A DNA stretch of 6,833 nt from JAHEFT01 sp964443145 (GTDB taxonomy: Bacteria; Pseudomonadota; Gammaproteobacteria; Xanthomonadales; SZUA-36), in contig CAYUBS010000143.1 in the NCBI GenBank assembly GCA_964443145.1, positions 1-6,833 of the forward strand. The letters run 5' to 3'. How positions within the stretch are numbered: the first letter of the stretch is position 1; each line of letters begins with the position of its first letter. The notes under the pieces were generated by a model, which saw only the letters and a program-made list of their open reading frames with translations, had not been told where the DNA came from and did not search any database. The translations under genes and the position numbers were made by a program. This document shows, piece by piece, positions 5,682-6,833 of this stretch.

Positions 5682-6833
5682 ATGAATGATCAGGCACAAT
5701 CCCAATTGGACATACCACGGCAAATTCGGCGGACCAGGAGAATGGCCCGCCACGTATGGGCACATTTCCAGGAAGACCGTTGTTTCGAGGAGGCCGCGTC
5801 ACTCAGCTACACCAGCCTGCTGGCCATGATACCGCTGCTGGCCGTCACGTTTGGAATCATCGCCGCTTTTCCGGTGTTCAACGAATGGTCGGAGAGATTG
5901 CAGGATTTCATTTTCAAGAACTTCCTGCCGGCCACCGGAGAACAGATCGTACCCTACATCAACACCTTCCTGGAAAGTGTCAGCAGTTTGACCCTGCCGG
6001 CAACGATCGTGTTGATCGCGACGGCACTGATGTTGATGGTGCGGATCGAGGTCGCGTTCAATCGTATCTGGCGGGTTGACCACAATAGAACCCTGGTCAA
6101 CCGCATCGTAATGTACTGGGCCGTCCTGACGCTGGGCCCGATATTGATTGCCGCCGCAGTTGCATTGAGTGCCCAGAAAGTGCTGGTCGTACTGGGCATG
6201 GAAGGCGGTGTTCCGCCGGCTGTTTACCAGATCGGTATCTTCCTGCTGACCTGGCTGGTGTTTGCCCTGGTTTTTGTCCTGGTCCCGCACCGCAGTGTAC
6301 GCATCAAGCATGCCTTGATCGGCGCCTTCCTGAGCACGGTCCTGTTCACCATCGCCAAGGTTGGCTTTGTCGCCTACGTCAGCAATGCCAATTACAAGGT
6401 GATCTACGGCGCCCTGGCAACCATCCCGATTTTTCTGTTCTGGCTGTACCTGATGTGGACTGTGATTTTGTTTGGCGCATCGCTGGCGGCATCGCTGACC
6501 ACGTTTTCGGATTACCGGAAGTACGACACCGATTGGTCTAAACGCTGGGAGTTTCAATTGGCCTACCGCCTGCTCGGTCACTTGTGGAACGCTCAAAGGA
6601 CAGGCGGCGTTCTTTCTCACACCCAGATGCTCGATCTTGAGCAGCAGGCCAGCGAGTTGCAGATTATTAATCTGTTGTCCTCACTTCGGGATTGCCATAT
6701 CGTCAACAACGATGAAGAGGGCAACTGGATGCTGGCACGCGACCTTGAAGAATTATCGCTGGGCAGCCTTTATAACCAGGGCAATTATTTCCTGCCATTG
6801 GGCGAGATCGAAGAGTTTCCGCAGGAAACGGAG
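5682..6833 (+). CDS. yihY: YihY/BrkB family inner-membrane protein (C-terminus cut by the window)
   Basis: The reading frame stays open from the ATG at 5682 to the window edge, giving 384 residues without a stop. It belongs to the YihY/virulence factor BrkB family, long mis-annotated as ribonuclease BN; its transport or other activity is not established. About six hydrophobic segments are seen at 42-64, 104-120, 142-165, 183-202, 211-233 and 247-270. Family motifs include AASLSYTSLLAMIPLLAV (38-55), FNRIWRVD (126-133) and YGALATIPIFLFWLYLMW (242-259). After the membrane part comes a soluble region (about 280-384) resembling the winged-helix-like extension of longer proteobacterial members. 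A GGA at 5671-5673, eight bases before the ATG, is a weak ribosome site. The gene is divergent from arsC, an arrangement I also associate with Pseudomonas. Most of the protein is probably present, with only a short C-terminal tail lost. Confidence 0.93.
   Translation, partial: MNDQAQSQLDIPRQIRRTRRMARHVWAHFQEDRCFEEAASLSYTSLLAMIPLLAVTFGIIAAFPVFNEWSERLQDFIFKNFLPATGEQIVPYINTFLESVSSLTLPATIVLIATALMLMVRIEVAFNRIWRVDHNRTLVNRIVMYWAVLTLGPILIAAAVALSAQKVLVVLGMEGGVPPAVYQIGIFLLTWLVFALVFVLVPHRSVRIKHALIGAFLSTVLFTIAKVGFVAYVSNANYKVIYGALATIPIFLFWLYLMWTVILFGASLAASLTTFSDYRKYDTDWSKRWEFQLAYRLLGHLWNAQRTGGVLSHTQMLDLEQQASELQIINLLSSLRDCHIVNNDEEGNWMLARDLEELSLGSLYNQGNYFLPLGEIEEFPQETE

Noticed and set aside
5799..6620. A 273-codon open frame on the minus strand, rich in Asp, Gln and His
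   Set aside because: It is in exact antisense codon register with yihY. The hydrophilic composition is the codon complement of yihY membrane helices (Val/Leu/Ile/Met codons read backward as Asp/Gln/His/Asn), and it shows no domain or ribosome site.

Overview
The window looks like chromosomal DNA from a moderately high-GC gammaproteobacterium. The evidence is gene content: a YfgD-type glutaredoxin-dependent ArsC coupled to a DUF2069 membrane protein and divergent from a YihY/BrkB-family protein is a neighbourhood I associate with Pseudomonas and related gammaproteobacteria. A YjiN-like DUF445 protein and a single-domain asparaginase-like protein fit the same group. I cannot name genus or species. 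I see no rRNA, tRNA, CRISPR array, insertion sequence, integrase or phage gene, and no gene-free stretch longer than about 70 bases.

Layout. (1) 44-1234 (+) is a DUF445 membrane-anchored protein. (2) 1240-1728 (-) is a 162-residue asparaginase-like protein convergent with it, the stop codons only 5 bases apart. (3) A 50-base divergent spacer leads to 1779-5009 (+), a 1076-residue protein with a clear signal peptide that I do not recognise; it fills almost half the window and is its real unknown. (4) Its last 29 codons and stop overlap, on the opposite strand, the 3' end of a DUF2069 four-helix membrane protein (4920-5270, -). (5) That gene is translationally coupled by a TTGA overlap to arsC (5267-5614, -). 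(6) A 67-base divergent spacer with an extended -10 and a short palindrome separates arsC from yihY (5682 to the window edge, +), which is truncated by the window.

How the genes work together. arsC and the DUF2069 gene are almost certainly co-transcribed leftward. The other genes appear to be single transcription units in alternating orientation, with convergent junctions too tight for conventional intergenic terminators. Nothing ties the large exported protein functionally to its neighbours: it is flanked by ordinary conserved genes and shares no operon with them. No defence, secretion or biosynthetic cluster is visible. The candidates for novelty are the large exported protein itself and the codon-register antisense overlap at its 3' end.
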